NCBI GenBank assembly: GCA_020091685.1
Contig: CM034610.1
Location: 31,089,134 to 31,153,133, forward strand
Length of the DNA: 64,000 nt
Direction of reading: 5' to 3'
From: Lutjanus erythropterus
Lineage: Eukaryota; Chordata; Actinopteri; Lutjaniformes; Lutjanidae
In this document: positions 9,442 to 22,752 of the stretch, piece by piece
Position numbering within the stretch: position 1 is the first letter of the stretch
How the letters are laid out: each line of letters opens with the position of its first letter
The notes under the pieces: generated by a model
What the model was told of the DNA's origin: nothing
The model's input: only the letters and a program-made list of their open reading frames with translations
Databases searched by the model: none
Program-made: the position numbers and the translations under genes

Positions 9442-12129
9442 CACACAGTGTATCCTCCACGCTTGAGACGACAGTGGTATGTGTAGGCATGCTCCTGCTG
9501 AAGCTGTGTGGATGTGTGTTTGTCTGTGGCAGTGCTCTCATATTTTTAGTCTGTTGGAGCTGAATGTTTTTGTGTCTGTCCCTGACTGAAGGATTTGGTT
9601 CATAAATGTTTGACATTGATGGCATTTAGTTTTGGACTGCGTGCATGTCTGCCTGTGTGTGTGCCCGACAGTGGCTGCGAGTGTGTGCATGGAAATGTGA
9701 TTCACTGTTTTGATTATGTAATAGCAGAGTGCACAGCGCCATCTGGCACATGCATGGGAGATAAGAGTTCAAAGACTTCCACACACACAGACACACACAC
9801 AAACACACACAGAGTTTTTCTTGGTTGTTTTTCTCTCTGTCTGACTCCTCCTCCTGTTTTTTTTCACTCGTTCGTCATATCTCTGCCCCTCTGCTGCTAT
9901 TGTCATAGCAACAACATCAAAATCTAGTACAGACACACACAGGTGGTGAAGCTGTGAGCCTCAAGAAGCAGTGAATCACTCTCATTTTTTGAAAAGGAAA
10001 ATGTTCAACTGTGCATTCAATTTTAATTAATAACAAATAATATGACAAAGAATTCCAAGTCACATGTTTAACAGAGCATCATGGATGTCCTTGGATCAGT
10101 CAATAATAAACTAACCACTGATCATTTTACATGTACATGATTTCTGATTATAAATGTGTACCTGTGTTGACAACTTACCATACATTTTCAAGTAAAGGCT
10201 GTCTTAAATAGAATAAATAAAGGCTGGGCAAAAAAATATTGTGGTGACCTGGAACACTTGTGCTTTGCTAGTTCACATAAATTCAACACAATGCACATTT
10301 CTACATCACTAATTCTATCAGTGCAATCAGTGAATCACACCCTTTTAGCTAATGCTAGGCTTTTAATTTGAAACATTTTGTGGAAAGTGTTGAGAGTAAT
10401 TGATGGTGGCTTAACAGCTGCCATAAACACCTCAAAGATGTCTGTGGATATAAGCCTGCCATTGGTCACCTGTGTCAAGTGGCAAGGCAGCATCCGCTAT
10501 CTGCGTTTTCAAAGTCCTGTGTCACTATGGGAAACAACATCAACGACCTCCAAGCTAGCAACCTACAGGGTGACAACTGGTATTAATGGACAACTTAAAT
10601 TGTGAGGCAAGTGCAGGAACAGTTGAGTTTGCGTGAGCATTAACTTAACATGGCCATGAATGAATTAAGTGATTACAAAGACAGTTGTCTGTGCTGAAGA
10701 AGTGCACAAATTAGGTTGTGCTACATTTTTATTCTTAACAGTTTTAGAGAAAAAGCTGCATCTGAAAGTATTTCTTTATTTTAGATTGTTGACTTGATCC
10801 TTGATTAATAATTGAATGTTCAGAAAGTCAGATTTTTTTTTGTCTGAATCATGAGCTTTGAACACTGAAGTTGATCATTATTATTATTGACACATTCACC
10901 TAAAAACAGATGCCTCTACAGTCAGACATACAGATTAGTTTTCACACAGGCAGAGGCAGCAGATTGTGTGTCTGGTTATTACATGGTTACATAACTAAAC
11001 CCCTGTGACCTCCACACTCTAGCGTGTATGTGTGTGGTTTTTTCCATTTTCTCAATTATTCGTGGTTGTCATTGTTTTGCTTAGTCCTTCTATGTCTCCC
11101 TCACATACTCTCTTAATTCTCATCCTTCTATTCTGTTTCATCTGTCTTGTGATTTTTCTCAGCTTTGGTCTTATGTTGTCTGTAGACTTTTATAGATGAA
11201 TCATTGCTTATGCACTGAGAAATATGGATTTTTTAGAGGTCTCTACAGCTAGAGCTCTGTCTTGATGCTTCATTTCATCATGGAACTCTCATGTATTGCT
11301 ATTCTGTTGTCTAATTAACAGTACTAAACCCAAGGGTATTCATTTTACAACATATATATTGCAGTCAGCTATTATTTTCTATTTAAACTCAATAAAACAA
11401 CTCATACCATTATTTTTTTATTCTGTTGATCTAGTAATCAGTTAATTGCTTCAGCTCCACAAGTAGGTTAAAAGGTCATTAGCTCAAGAGCCATGGTGTG
11501 GCAGTAAATGGATGTGTCTCCAGCTGCTGTGCATCCACTGAGCGCGGTGTGTAATCACTCTTTTTAGTCAGTGTGGGGAATCCCACACACAAGCACGTTC
11601 TGTTAGCTCTCCTCCCTAAGAGCAAATGAGCTGTGAAGAACAAAGACGCAGTTAAGCAGCCTGATCACAGCAGAATGGAAACGCAGAGGTGAACGGAGAG
11701 ATTGGGAGAAATAGAGGAAGGACTGAGGTGAAATGTAGCAGAACTCGCCTCTGGTCCACTATCATAGGACTGATCAGCAGTAGCAGTTGTATGAGCTGTA
11801 GTAAGAGTGTTAATAGAACATGTAGTGCTGGTAGTAATGACAGCTGCAGCAGTAGTAGCTGTAGGTGGAGCCGCAGGAGGATGCGGTAATCTGATAACCA
11901 GTATTGGAACTGGAAAAGATCCAGACCACGTATCAGCTACAGGTTCTCTAAATATCTTCATATCTGTAGTTCATTCCTGCAGACAGAAGTGAGAGTCGGA
12001 CGGTATTTGAAGTATTATAAACAAGTGACTGTCAGTCATATCTGCTGTGTGGAATAATACTTAACTAAACAGTTAATTTTAGCTGCTGTTTCTGAGGGAT
12101 GAAAGCAGCAGAGCTCATTCCAGTACCAC
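8886..12129. other. jmjd1c intron; microsatellites, no gene
   Basis: Contains TG/CA arrays at 9243-9270, 9408-9448 and 9780-9810, AT-rich sequence, and an imperfect 'gtagcagtagtag' trinucleotide-like stretch at about 11775-11880. Reading frames of His/Thr or Cys/Val here are translated dinucleotide repeat. No exon recognised. Confidence 0.7.
9243..9448. repeat. Pair of TG and CA microsatellites in opposite orientation
   Basis: (TG)14 at 9243-9270 and an imperfect (CA)n at 9408-9448, with shorter CA runs between. The opposite orientation would allow a long hairpin. Confidence 0.85.
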
Positions 12130-12393
12130 TCATCTATCTCAGTTCAAACCGTGGACAGGTCTTTAGTCTGCCAAAGTGCTAACAGACAACCGCTTGCACC
12201 TACAGACCCATTAGTTTCCATTTAGCCAAACTTGCATGTCTTTGGTCTGTGGAAGGAAACCAGAACAGACAACCCAGACTGCATTTTGAATCAGGCTGAA
12301 TCTGAGACAGTTGTAGCTCAATCCATAATGGCTTCTCTCCATCCCACACAGCTGAGATGACAGGGCTTGTCTGTAGGGATGCACCACAGAAGA
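12130..12393. mobile_element. Decayed SINE/LINE-like interspersed repeat
   Basis: 'aacttgcatgtctttggtct' followed by 'gtggaaggaaaccagaac' resembles the widespread fish repeat that reads 'catgtctttggactgtgggaggaa'. The ends are not clear. Confidence 0.45.
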
Positions 12394-12722
12394 AGAAGAA
12401 AAAAGGAACATACCTTTATTAGTCCTCCTGGGGGGAATTAACTTCTTTTCACCCCATTGTTAATTATTTACACACACACAGGCTTGTATACACACATGCA
12501 CATGCAGTTTTTGTGGGGGTAGAGAGATGAATGACCCATGACACAGGCAGTTGGGGATTTGATGTCTTGCTCAAGGGTACCTCATCAGTGCTCAAAAGGT
12601 GAACTGGCACCCCTCTAGCTAACAGTCCACTCCATACTTCTTTTTGGTCTGAGCTGGACATGAACCAGCTACCCTTCAGTCCCCAAGCCAAATCCTAATG
12701 GACTGAGCTGCCACTTTATTCC
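12394..12722 (-). mobile_element. tRNA-derived SINE, minus strand
   Basis: Read on the minus strand, 'tggcagctcagtccatt' (12697-12713) resembles an A box and 'ggttcatgtcc' (12657-12667) a B box. They are followed by the conserved 'cttgagcaagacatc' region and a 3' tail ('ttccccccaggaggactaat') with an A/C-rich end. A polymerase III-derived SINE head with a LINE-like tail is the simplest reading. Confidence 0.6.
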
Positions 12723-12764
12723 ATCCATTCCATCCATTACCATATTAGACTTTTCAGTATCTGA

Positions 12765-13310
12765 TACACTGGTATTTTCCAACTTATTTTGGCCAGTACC
12801 AATATCTGCACATTTTCTTCCTCCTTAATTACCGACAGAGTCTTTCTTGTATTGGATGTTGCATGTTATCTTGCCTGCAGTTTTGATGGCCCACTGACAG
12901 TTGCAGACATAAACTACAATGCTTTTCAAAATGTATACATTCATTAGGCAACATAAGCAAGCCACTGCCAACAGTATTTTCTCTTTGTTCTTCACAAATT
13001 TGCGGTAACGATCAGGATGACAGCTCTTACGATGGCCAGTTAAATTTGTTGTTTTGAACGAATGTGATTTTCCTCCTTCTCACATGACTGACACTGAGCA
13101 ATCATTGCAAATAGCAACTGTGATCTCCACTTCAGACACTTCAGCATACTTATATCATGTGAGCAGAATTAAAGCATCATCATATCACAGACTTATCAGC
13201 ATTTCCAACTGATACGTTTGTGATATGATAACGCTTTAATTCTCCAGTTAATATATTTCATTTTAAAGCCTTTATCTGCTGATACTGATGACATGCTGAT
13301 AATATCTTGC
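12765..13310 (-). mobile_element. Decayed hAT relic with BED zinc finger, copy A
   Basis: The minus strand at about 13132-13015 reads VAICNDCSVSVM, a stop, then GGKSHSFKTTNLTGHRKSCH. This is the C-x2-C ... H-x-C pattern of a BED finger from ZBED/hAT transposases. The flanks match 21120-21620 ('ttttccaacttattttggc' and 'atttcattttaaagccttta'). Broken by a stop and not a gene. Confidence 0.6.
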
Positions 13311-13938
13311 ATTCCTACGTGCCTGATAATGGCATTGTCTGACTCACAACTTGTGGTCAGTTGGTCAATTGGTTGGTTGTTATGCTCTTATCCAACCAAA
13401 TTCTCATTGGTCAGACAGTCGCTAGTGTCTTTTATTTCTGAGTGAGGAGCTGTTAACTGAACATTTACTGGCTCCAAACTAATTAACACAGTGTCAAAGA
13501 ATCAGCACAAAGCGCTACATCTGCCCCCGGCCTCAGAGAATAGAGGAGCTGAGAGAATAAATAGTTTATTTGTGTTAACATGTGTGTATTTGACCCCACT
13601 GGACTGCTTTTTTAATGAGCACAGAACAGTTTCAAGCTCAGTGATGGATAAATACCAGCTTGTGGTGACCCAACTCCAAACTTGAAATCTGTAAGTTTTG
13701 CCATGCTTTATTATGTTTTAGTGTTTATTTTGTATGTAATCTAGTTGAATTTGGTGCTAGCATGTTTCTAATGTGGCTATTCCCACAGGCTGGGCAATAT
13801 TGACCTAATGTTGTAATACCGAAGTTAAGAGAAATTGTGTGATTGTGCAGCCTTATTTGAAATCAATATAATAAGGACAGTAGAAGGTTGGATGTTTTTC
13901 AGCTTCACATCTTTGGACCTATTTTTCAAGTCTTTCCT

Positions 13939-14242
13939 CTAATGATTATTTTCATTATTGATCAATCCGTTGATCAATTTCTCCATTGATTGTAGGTTAG
14001 ATTAGTAGGTCTATAAAATGTCAGAAAATGGTGAAAAATGTTGATCTCAAATCTCAAATCTCTTGTTTTGTCCACAACCAAAAGATATTCAGTTTACTGT
14101 CAGAGAGGAGTAAAGAAACCAGAAAATATTCACATTTAAGAAGCTGTAATCTTTTTTTCTGTAAAAAATAACACAGACCAATTAATTAATTGTCAAAATA
14201 TTTGGTGATGAATTTAATAACCAATTAATAGTGGCAGCTCTA
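13939..14242 (+). mobile_element. hAT-like MITE, 'agggctgcaactaa' family, copy 4
   Basis: The left terminus is eroded; it starts at 'aatgattattttcattattg'. The core 'agatattcagtttactgtca' and the right end 'gtggcagctct' are present. Confidence 0.7.
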
Positions 14243-15275
14243 ATCGATGCTACACTTTCTTTCTCTCCAACAGAGACATCACACACACCACTGCGATGCC
14301 CACGTTGTTCCATTTCCTTTCACTGACCCACACCCCTTCTTGTCATCTCTTACTCCTTTCATTTACTATATCCATTACATCGTTATAACCTTGTTACAGC
14401 TACCTATAAATAAAAAAAAATCCTTGTGGTATAACAATATCAAATATTGATATTTTTCAGTGCTTCGTGTTGAAATGAGAAATTGCAGTATTGTGACAAC
14501 ACTAAAGCATGCATTTCAGCGTATTCTGCTTCCCAGTATGGACAACTGACAGACAAATGATCCCAGTCTGCCAAAGTGCAGGTCTTCTGGGGAGCTGTCC
14601 CTGACTGAATGCCTGGTAGATGTCAATAGATGGTTAAAATTAACCCATTAATGATTGGCTGACTGTACACTGTGTGGAAGGGCTATAGAAAACTACATAT
14701 CCAGCACCTATAGTTAAAAGTTTCTGGTTGGCTGAGAACCATCGCCCTACACTTACACTTTCTATATGTCCTCATCTCACAGACAGGTACTCAACATTCA
14801 CATCAGCTGAACTCATCAGACAAAAGACAGTTCTACTTCAAAAGGAGAGATTTTGAAATGATTCAGTCCATGTGTTGCAACTTCAGTGCAGCTCAGTCTT
14901 GCCTTGTGTGTGCATTTGTGTGTTTTTTCTGCCTGATCCATGCAGTGTTTATCAATGTGTTGGTGTGAAGGCAGGTGATGTCAGAAGGCGACAATGTCAT
15001 TTATCTTTCCTGTTGGTTAATCTCAGTTCTGTTTGCTAATGGAAGCTGCCCATTTCATCAGTCACACACACCGGCCTAGATGTTGTGACCTTTTCCCTTC
15101 AAACTACAGTCATCTGTTAAAGTATGTCAGCAGTGAGAGTGTGTGTGGGGGGTGTGCAGCTGTCCTCTGTGCTGATGCAGGCATCTTTTAATAGAGAGAG
15201 AGGACTGGCTGTCAATGAGGTGTTGTGTAAATTAGAGTCCTACTATAGTGGTATGTTTGCATGCTGATGTATATG

Positions 15276-15278
<3 letters not shown>

Positions 15279-15323
<45 letters not shown>

Positions 15324-15365
15324 ACGTGTGAGAGTGAGTGAGTGAGTGAGTGAGTGAGTGAGTGA

Positions 15366-15449
<84 letters not shown>

Positions 15450-15488
15450 TGTGTGTGTGTGTGTGTGTGTGTCTGTGTCTGTGTGTGA
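15279..15488. repeat. Long compound microsatellite (TG)n-(GAGT)n-(GA)n-(TG)n
   Basis: About 42 nt of TG, about 34 nt of GAGT/GTGA tetranucleotide, about 77 nt of GA, then about 26 nt of TG and imperfect TGTC. The total is about 210 nt, the longest simple-sequence block in the window. Confidence 0.95.
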
Positions 15489-17672
15489 GACAGATGATCC
15501 TTGTTGTAAAAGAGCTGCTGCTTTAATGGCAGCAGTCACGCGAGACAGGACCTGCCCCAGGCTGCATGTTTGGGTTGGGTCTGTTGTAAAGTTCCCAGTG
15601 ACCCCACCCTGCTCACACTAGCTCCATAACTCACCAAGACAGGTCCCCCCACCCACCCACCCACACACACACACACACACAGAGAGACATTTGGTTTTAA
15701 TTTAGCCCTCTTGTGTTTACCCTGCTCTGTTTTTCTATGGTTTGGTGTTGCTTTTCCGCTGGTTTCCCAGAGATACAGCTGAACAACACTGTCTGCAGTT
15801 TCTCTGTTGTTTCCAATAAAAAACAGATCGAGTTGGGTGACAATAATTTCTAGTAGCTTATTTTAGTGACCTGGTTCATGTAATGCTTAAATGTAGCTTT
15901 GTTTGTGTGTCACTTTCATACACTGCAACCCTGCACTTAACTAAACATCACCAGCGGAGCTGTATGTGAGAATGCAATTGTCTGAATGAGTTGGACCGGA
16001 TATTAAACTGACTTTACCCTGACAAACCTGTAGTACAAAAGTCTGTGTAATGATCTGATTGAGCCTGGTTATGAATAGCAAGTCATGGGTGTCATGCAAG
16101 AACCACTCATGCAAATAGATTTTCTTTCAGATACAAACAATTTCTGAGTGGTCCAGACTTGTCATAGTCATGTGCAGTCAGTGTGCTGGTATCCAAACTG
16201 AAGTTGTTCACTAATGACTGTATATTTCCTCAGTCTGAAGACAATTTGAGTTTAGAAAATAATTTACACTTCATAATTATGTTGACATTATCCTGTTTGA
16301 CTACATCTCAAATTGTAATATAATTGTAAATCTATATTTTATATAAAGCTTATCATCATTCATTCAATGATGTATTATTACCTGCTGTCAGATGTATTGG
16401 CCATATATCTGTACATGCAGGTTTATGGAAGTCTCTGTCCAGGAGAACATCCTCACTTATTCTGTCCTCTTCATCTGTGATGAGAACTGTGTGAAAACAC
16501 AACAAGGTCTGTGGATTATCTTGAGTAACTTGGCCATGATTTCTGGAAAGACACATTGCTGTTGAGTTTTTCAAATGTATTTTTGAGGACTTTAAACACC
16601 ACAAGTAGAGTGCCATCTAGTTACAAAAATCTAGATGTATAAATAGCACTACAGGCCAGGAAAAATATTGATTCTTGATTTTGGGGTGAACTGAACTATA
16701 ACTCAGTCTGCTTCTCTGCAGCTGCAACACTCCATACTGACCAGCTACAGCAGCCTCAGAGGGTCAGAACCTGAACTCAAAATCCCCATTTATGTTTCCA
16801 TTCACATTTTACTTACCATATTTATATGCAGTCAAGTTTTGGTTTTGAAAGGACAGTTTAGTTTTATATGTGAAGGATGGCAACTTAAAGGCTCACAGTT
16901 ATGCTGTGTGCTGTTTTCAGGGCTCTATTCATTTCTTATGGCACTAGTTTGGTCAACATGAACAGCTAAATGTAACAGTTTACTTCAACATGCATATTTT
17001 TAACAGTTTTGTATGCAGTATAGCAATGATGCTGCTGAGATAGAACTCAAAGAATGACTGGCTGACTGTGCATTGTTTATGGAAATATGAATGCAGAAGT
17101 AATAAGCAGATTAATTGATAATGAAAATAATTGTCAGTCGCAGCCCCAGTGCAATGCACACTATCAAATCAAATCAAGAATCTATTCTAGTTCTTTTTTT
17201 TTGCTCGTTATTGTTTTGATTTACTGAAACCAATATTGAATGCTTTCAGTAAGTTCATTCTGCTGGGTATTTGATGGCTGTGGGCTTTTCTGGTATTGTT
17301 CACACCCCACCGCACCCCGAAACCAGCCTTCTCATCACTCAGAATGAACAGAAATAAAATGTTGGAGCCTGGTTTGCCGTGTTGCACATGCTGGTGTTTT
17401 GCAACACTTTAAATAAAAGTAATGGTAATGTGAGTAACATTTTGTTTTCTTTGTTTGTGTGTTGTGTGTGGTCGCTTTCTGCTGAGTCAGAGAAAACTGA
17501 CCTTTAACTGATATTCATATGTGTGTGGACACAGCAACACACCATGCAAGCATGTCAACTCATGCATTTGAGCTTATGTTCATCCCCTACACACACACAC
17601 ACGCGACACACATGCGCACACACCACCAGTCCGACTGTCACTGCTCAGCTTTCCTCTCATATTGTTTTTGTT

Positions 17673-17674
<2 letters not shown>

Positions 17675-17729
<55 letters not shown>
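17675..17729. repeat. (TG)n microsatellite
   Basis: About 27 perfect TG units. Confidence 0.95.
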
Positions 17730-17733
<4 letters not shown>

Positions 17734-18539
17734 GAAATAAGTCTTCTGTGGGTTTCCTGTCTGCCAAGGGACTGATAAGGTGTTTAGTGAGGCAGGATTT
17801 GCTGTTGCCTCTTTTTACTGTCTTCACTCTCCATTTTCCTCTTTCTGACAATCTCACACAGCAGTGATGTAAATGCTCACTAACTTAAAGTGTTGAAATA
17901 ATTCATTGTGAAATTGATGTTGCATATTGTATTCTTCTTTGCCTCAAAGATACCCAAAAACTTCCTCTGTAAGTTTCAGTCTGCTTGCCTAACTCTTTTC
18001 ACACTATATTTGTTATTTTAGCAAAATTTCATCATACAATTTGAGTCTTATTCCAGTTCAGCTTTTCAGCTAAAACCTTCAGCTTGACAATAGCATTTCT
18101 AGTTGTGTTGTAGATAATCATTGTTGGTCCCTGTGACAGACAGGGTTCTAGACCTGCAGATTTTAAATAATGGCAACAAGTACAAACTGTGTTCATCATT
18201 TGTCAAAAATGGCTACCTGCACTACTGATATTATTTTGGACTATTTAGACTAGTCTGACATTCTTCAGTTGGAATAACTTTATATTTTGTGATTAACTTT
18301 GTAGCATTTCCAGAAAATATATATTTGTCCTGGAAGTGATGGATGGAGTGTAGTATGAATGTGTGTGCCTGGAGTTTCAGCTAGGAGTTGTGTGCACGCA
18401 GTGAGTTCGCTATGTTATGTATGCTACTATAACCTGACACGCCAGATGGGTTGTTACACATCCTTGGAAACTGTATGGAAAAGGGCAGGCACTTTCAAAA
18501 AACACTGGATGAACTGTCTATCACGTCTAACATATATGG

Positions 18540-18753
18540 GGTGCAACTAACAATTATTTTCATAGTCGATTAATCTGTCAGTTATTTTCTTGATTAAAAC
18601 CAGAAAATTCTCACATAGAAGAAGCTGAAATCAGAGGAGTTTGATCTTTTATCTGGAAAAAACAAAATACTCAAATTAGTTAATCGATTATCAAAATAGT
18701 TGGCAATTAATTTAATAATGGATTAATAACAGATTAATTGATGCAGCTGTAGA
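18540..18753 (+). mobile_element. hAT-like MITE, 'agggctgcaactaa' family, copy 5, internally deleted
   Basis: Left 'ggtgcaactaacaattattt', then a jump from 'ttattttcttgattaaaacc' to 'agaaaattctcacatagaag' that removes the usual core. The right end is 'attgatgcagctg'. Confidence 0.7.
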
Positions 18754-19776
18754 AATATATCAACATTATAATGTGTTTCCTTTTCTGAACTTTAACCAGA
18801 CTATTCTAGCTGTTCTGTTATTTACTCACTTAATCATTTATATCCACATTAATAATGATTATTTATCAAAAAGCTCATTGTTTTAAAATTTTGTTAAAGC
18901 ACCAGTAATCTTCCCCACAATATTGTTGCAATATTGATATTATATTCATAATATAATGATTTTTATTCATAAATAGATACTAGATAATACAAGTCATAAA
19001 GAATATTTTTGGAGATGGATTTGAAAGTTATCGCAGCTCTACTACTGATGTGAGACAAATTATTAGCAGCCAGCACGAAAGCTGTAACACTAAAATGGTT
19101 ATAGACCAAACCTCCAGCAAAGACTGACTTGATAAATATTGTGACAGATGGTTTTTTTTTTTTTTTTTGCACTTTTTATTTTTCAGTACTGGGAGAAATG
19201 GATTGTGTTTGTGACCCCACAGGATCATCACTGATCTGCTACTGTACAAACTAACATGTACTGCCATTAGTATGTCAGTATGAACATATTAACATATTAA
19301 TAACCGCAGGCTTTTAAGCAGCACTGTTATTACTTCATCTGCCTCTTCAAACAGATGACAGGGAGGAAGGGGAAGTATGGCAAGTTGCATCATCATCTGT
19401 GTGATCTTGATCTCTTCGAAAGACTTCCAATTCCATAAAATAGGTGAACAAAAGATGTCCACTCAGTTGAACTTCAAACAAACTTCTTATAGCAGCCTTC
19501 CTGGTCTGTGGAGTCCTCAGTTATCAGCCACATGAGGCAGAATCGTGAGCTTTCTCTTTTTCTGTAACGCTCGTGCTGAAGTAATGCAGCTGCTGAAATA
19601 ACAGAATGACTTCTGCAAATAAAGATTGAACAAGGCTGTGTCACATGCAGGGGGTTACCACAGTGCTGCAAACACAGGCCGGCCAACCACCAGTGAGTGA
19701 ACGGAGCGGAAACATGCAGCATTAACCATACATGGTTCCTGCTAAATTTGGTTTATCAACCACTTTCTCTTCCACG

Positions 19777-19787
19777 CACACACACAC

Positions 19788-19818
<31 letters not shown>

Positions 19819-19847
19819 AATAGTGACACACACACACACAGGCACAC

Positions 19848-19892
<45 letters not shown>
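19777..19892. repeat. Compound (CA)n/(CATA)n microsatellite
   Basis: CA runs interrupted by CATACA units and a short 'aaatagtga' spacer, continuing as CA to 19892. Confidence 0.9.
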
Positions 19893-19894
<2 letters not shown>

Positions 19895-21119
19895 GACTCA
19901 GCCTCTCACCCATTCTCTCTGTCTCCTCTCTCAGCACTCAGTTCTCCTCTTCAATCTGTGTGTGACATGTGGCCTGTGATGACACATCTTCTTCCTACAC
20001 ACACACACACACACAATTTCACCTTTTTTGTGAGGACAGCTGCTGACATACAGGATGTGATATAACGTGCTGGTGTAACATAGGGCTTTAGTGTATGTGC
20101 CATGGTAGTAAATTAGGTTCTAATGAACAGTTACAGACAGGAAACCCAGTCTGTCTCCACAGAACCATCCTTATTCCTGTGTTTTTGGACTTTACACGCT
20201 TGTACTGATTCACACTCAGTTCCATTCATTCTGTTTCAATACCAAAAGGTTGTTTTTTGTTCTAATGATGATGCTGTTTTTCATGATTTAAGTCATTCTG
20301 TAATGTTTTAGTACACATTTACATGTACTTGTTCTTCTATGTCTTGTATCCTTCTTGTTGGTGACTGTGACAAATTGTTGACTTGATGTACATCAAGCAT
20401 AGACAAACAGTCACAATATTACAGACAAGTATTGATGCTGCTGTTACTCAGTTGGATGATTTGCAGTTTACTGAGATTCTGTTTAGTAAAGTGATTCTGT
20501 AATATTGTGATTTGATATTATACTGCATAATTTGTTGTTACTTTTTAATAATGAAATGTACATCATATTGAATTGATCTCCAATGTTATTCTTTATGAAA
20601 AGTCAAATTTTAAAAGGTTATGTCAAACAGTAAGGCTTGCTGTGGTAGTAGGTGTTACACGATGTTTAGGCACACACCGCTTATATAACTTGCTCACAGC
20701 TCCCACAGTCTAAGCATGTTATCAATACTTTGTTGGATGATGCACACTACAATTCTGAACTGAATGTGTCTGTTCTGTACAGCACAGAGTAGCAAGAGTC
20801 AGATTCTAAATGTAACACTGCAGGCTAATCACAGCCTGACAAGAGGTGGCTTGTCAACTGGATATGGTTGCACAGACTGAAATCCGCTGGAAGGGCAATT
20901 ATATGACAACATCTCCAAACAGCCGTGGGGTGCGGGCAGACAAAAAGCATTCTATTGTTAAATAGATTACCATGAAGGCATTAGCTGGTGCTAATTTCTC
21001 TAAATCAAGGCTTGCTTGGGTGTAACTTCAGAACTCTTCTGTGGACGTCAGCTACAGTCACTCGGTTCAGTATGGGGAATGTGTGATAGACCTGGCAGTC
21101 AGAAGTGAAGTGTTATATG

Positions 21120-21620
21120 CTGATGTTTTCCAACTTATTTTGGCTGATTGCTAGTACCAACAGATACCTGTTCTTCTAAACTAATTGTCAGAGAACAGAG
21201 AACCAGAATGACAGCTCTTAAGGTGAATGGTGAAATTTGGAAAGTGGCTGGCTCCTCCTCGCATGACCAATGCTGAGCAATCATTGCAAATAGCAACTTT
21301 GATGTCTTCTTCAGAATCCACACTGCAGATGTGTGCAAATTCATTTATTTTACTTCTTTTGGGGGGGCTTTTATGCCTTTAATTTTTTAAAGGACAGCTG
21401 AAGACATGATAGGAACGGGGGAGAGAGAGTGGAGGAATGACATGCAGCAAAGGGCCATACGCAGGAGATGAACCCAGCCTCAGCACATGGGTCCAACAGT
21501 CCACCAACCAAGCCACCTGACGTGCACATAATTAAAACATGACCACATCAGCAAAAATATCAGGATTCTAAGCCAATACCAATATTTCATTTTAAAGCCT
21601 TTATCTACCAATTACGTGCC
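21120..21620 (-). mobile_element. Decayed hAT relic with BED zinc finger, copy B, split by a SINE
   Basis: Minus strand 21313-21209 reads EEDIKVAICNDCSALVMRGG, then ASHFPNFTIHLKSCH, a BED-finger pattern with both Cys of the first pair and His/Cys of the second. It aligns with copy A at 12765-13310. The SINE at 21358-21528 interrupts it, and copy A's 3' part resumes after the SINE ('atttcattttaaagccttta'). Confidence 0.6.
21358..21528 (-). mobile_element. tRNA-derived SINE, minus strand
   Basis: The minus strand has an A-box-like 'tggcttggttggtggac', a B-box-like 'ggttcatctcc', then 'ccctttgctgcatgtcattc' and a pyrimidine tract before 'aaaggcataaaag'. This is a very common fish SINE body. It is inserted into the BED-hAT relic around it. 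Confidence 0.65.
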
Positions 21621-22693
21621 GCTATAATTGTGCTATGGCTGGATGCTAAAGCTCATAAATAATGTCTCGATATTTTTAAGGTATGCCACTATATACAATA
21701 TTCATCCCGATATAATAATATTACCTTAAACAACATACCATACATTCTCAAATAGTGAACATCCTTTAGAATATGATGCATTGCTGTAGCTTAAACTCCC
21801 CAACAGTATCTAAAATAAGGCTGACACATATGAACAGAATCAAGTGTCCACAGTCTGGTAAGACGACACAACAAATCATATTGCTTGTATAGGGATTATG
21901 CAATACTGTAAAAAAAAAAAAAAAACATTAACTGAAGCAATTTTCCCCACCTCTATTTACAGTTTGTAGTGTGTGTTGTAGGTATGTGGTTGTAGATCTT
22001 TGCTTATGTAGTTGATCAGATGCTTGTTTACCTCTCACACACATACACACACACAGCACTGAAATTTGGTCCCATTAGTCACAGCCAACAGCCAGCGTCC
22101 GGCTGCCTCCCTTGTCCCATTAGTGGAGCTAATAAAGCTGATAGCGGCTGTGTTTATCTAGTTCTTCGCCTGACTGTTGTGTTGCTGTTGTGTTTGCAGC
22201 GTGCTTTTCAGGGGCGTCTCCAGGCTTCCCCACACTGATCCAACAGCTTCATGTTCCACTGATCAGTAGGGACCTCTCTGTCTCTCCTCTCTCCCACTGA
22301 TGTGACTCCATTACTGAAGCAGAGTGCCAGCATTACACAACAGCAGGGGAAATAATGAAGCAACACTGTTACATGACTGCTTGGCACACGTGTGTTGAGC
22401 CATCTTTAACAAAACATACAGTAGACCATAACTTCTCTGGTTTGGGAAGTGATTCTAATAAAAACCTACAGCTGAAATATTTGTTCTTGTTGCTTGGTTA
22501 TGTCATTTTCGTGACATTGCAGCATTATCTTCTCCCTGCGAGGCCAGTTTTTAGATCAATCATTGGCAGCCTGTACCTGTTGGTGTTCTGTTCATCAGCA
22601 TGGCTCTGCTCCGGCCTCCTCCAGCTCTGACACGGGATCACATCTCATCTGACACCACAGAGAACTCCAGCAGAGAGGAAGACTGACAGAAGG

Positions 22694-22696
<3 letters not shown>

Positions 22697-22746
<50 letters not shown>

Positions 22747-22752
22747 GTGCGC
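22697..22752. repeat. (TG)n microsatellite
   Basis: About 22 TG units, then 'gcgtgtgtgcgc'. Confidence 0.95.

Larger units (their letters stand above)
14243..18539. other. jmjd1c intron; repeats, no gene
   Basis: Holds short hAT-MITE-like AT-rich stretches (about 14420-14510), a long compound microsatellite (15279-15488), a CA array (15655-15680), a TG array (17675-17729) and a MITE end fragment on the minus strand at 17106-17147. No exon or RNA gene recognised. Confidence 0.65.

Noticed and set aside
15243..15539. 98-residue minus-strand frame of Ser/Leu and His/Thr runs
   Set aside because: It is a translated compound microsatellite. The same holds for frames at 9112-9444, 17523-17867, 19697-20065, 38130-38519, 48232-48495 and 52470-52835.
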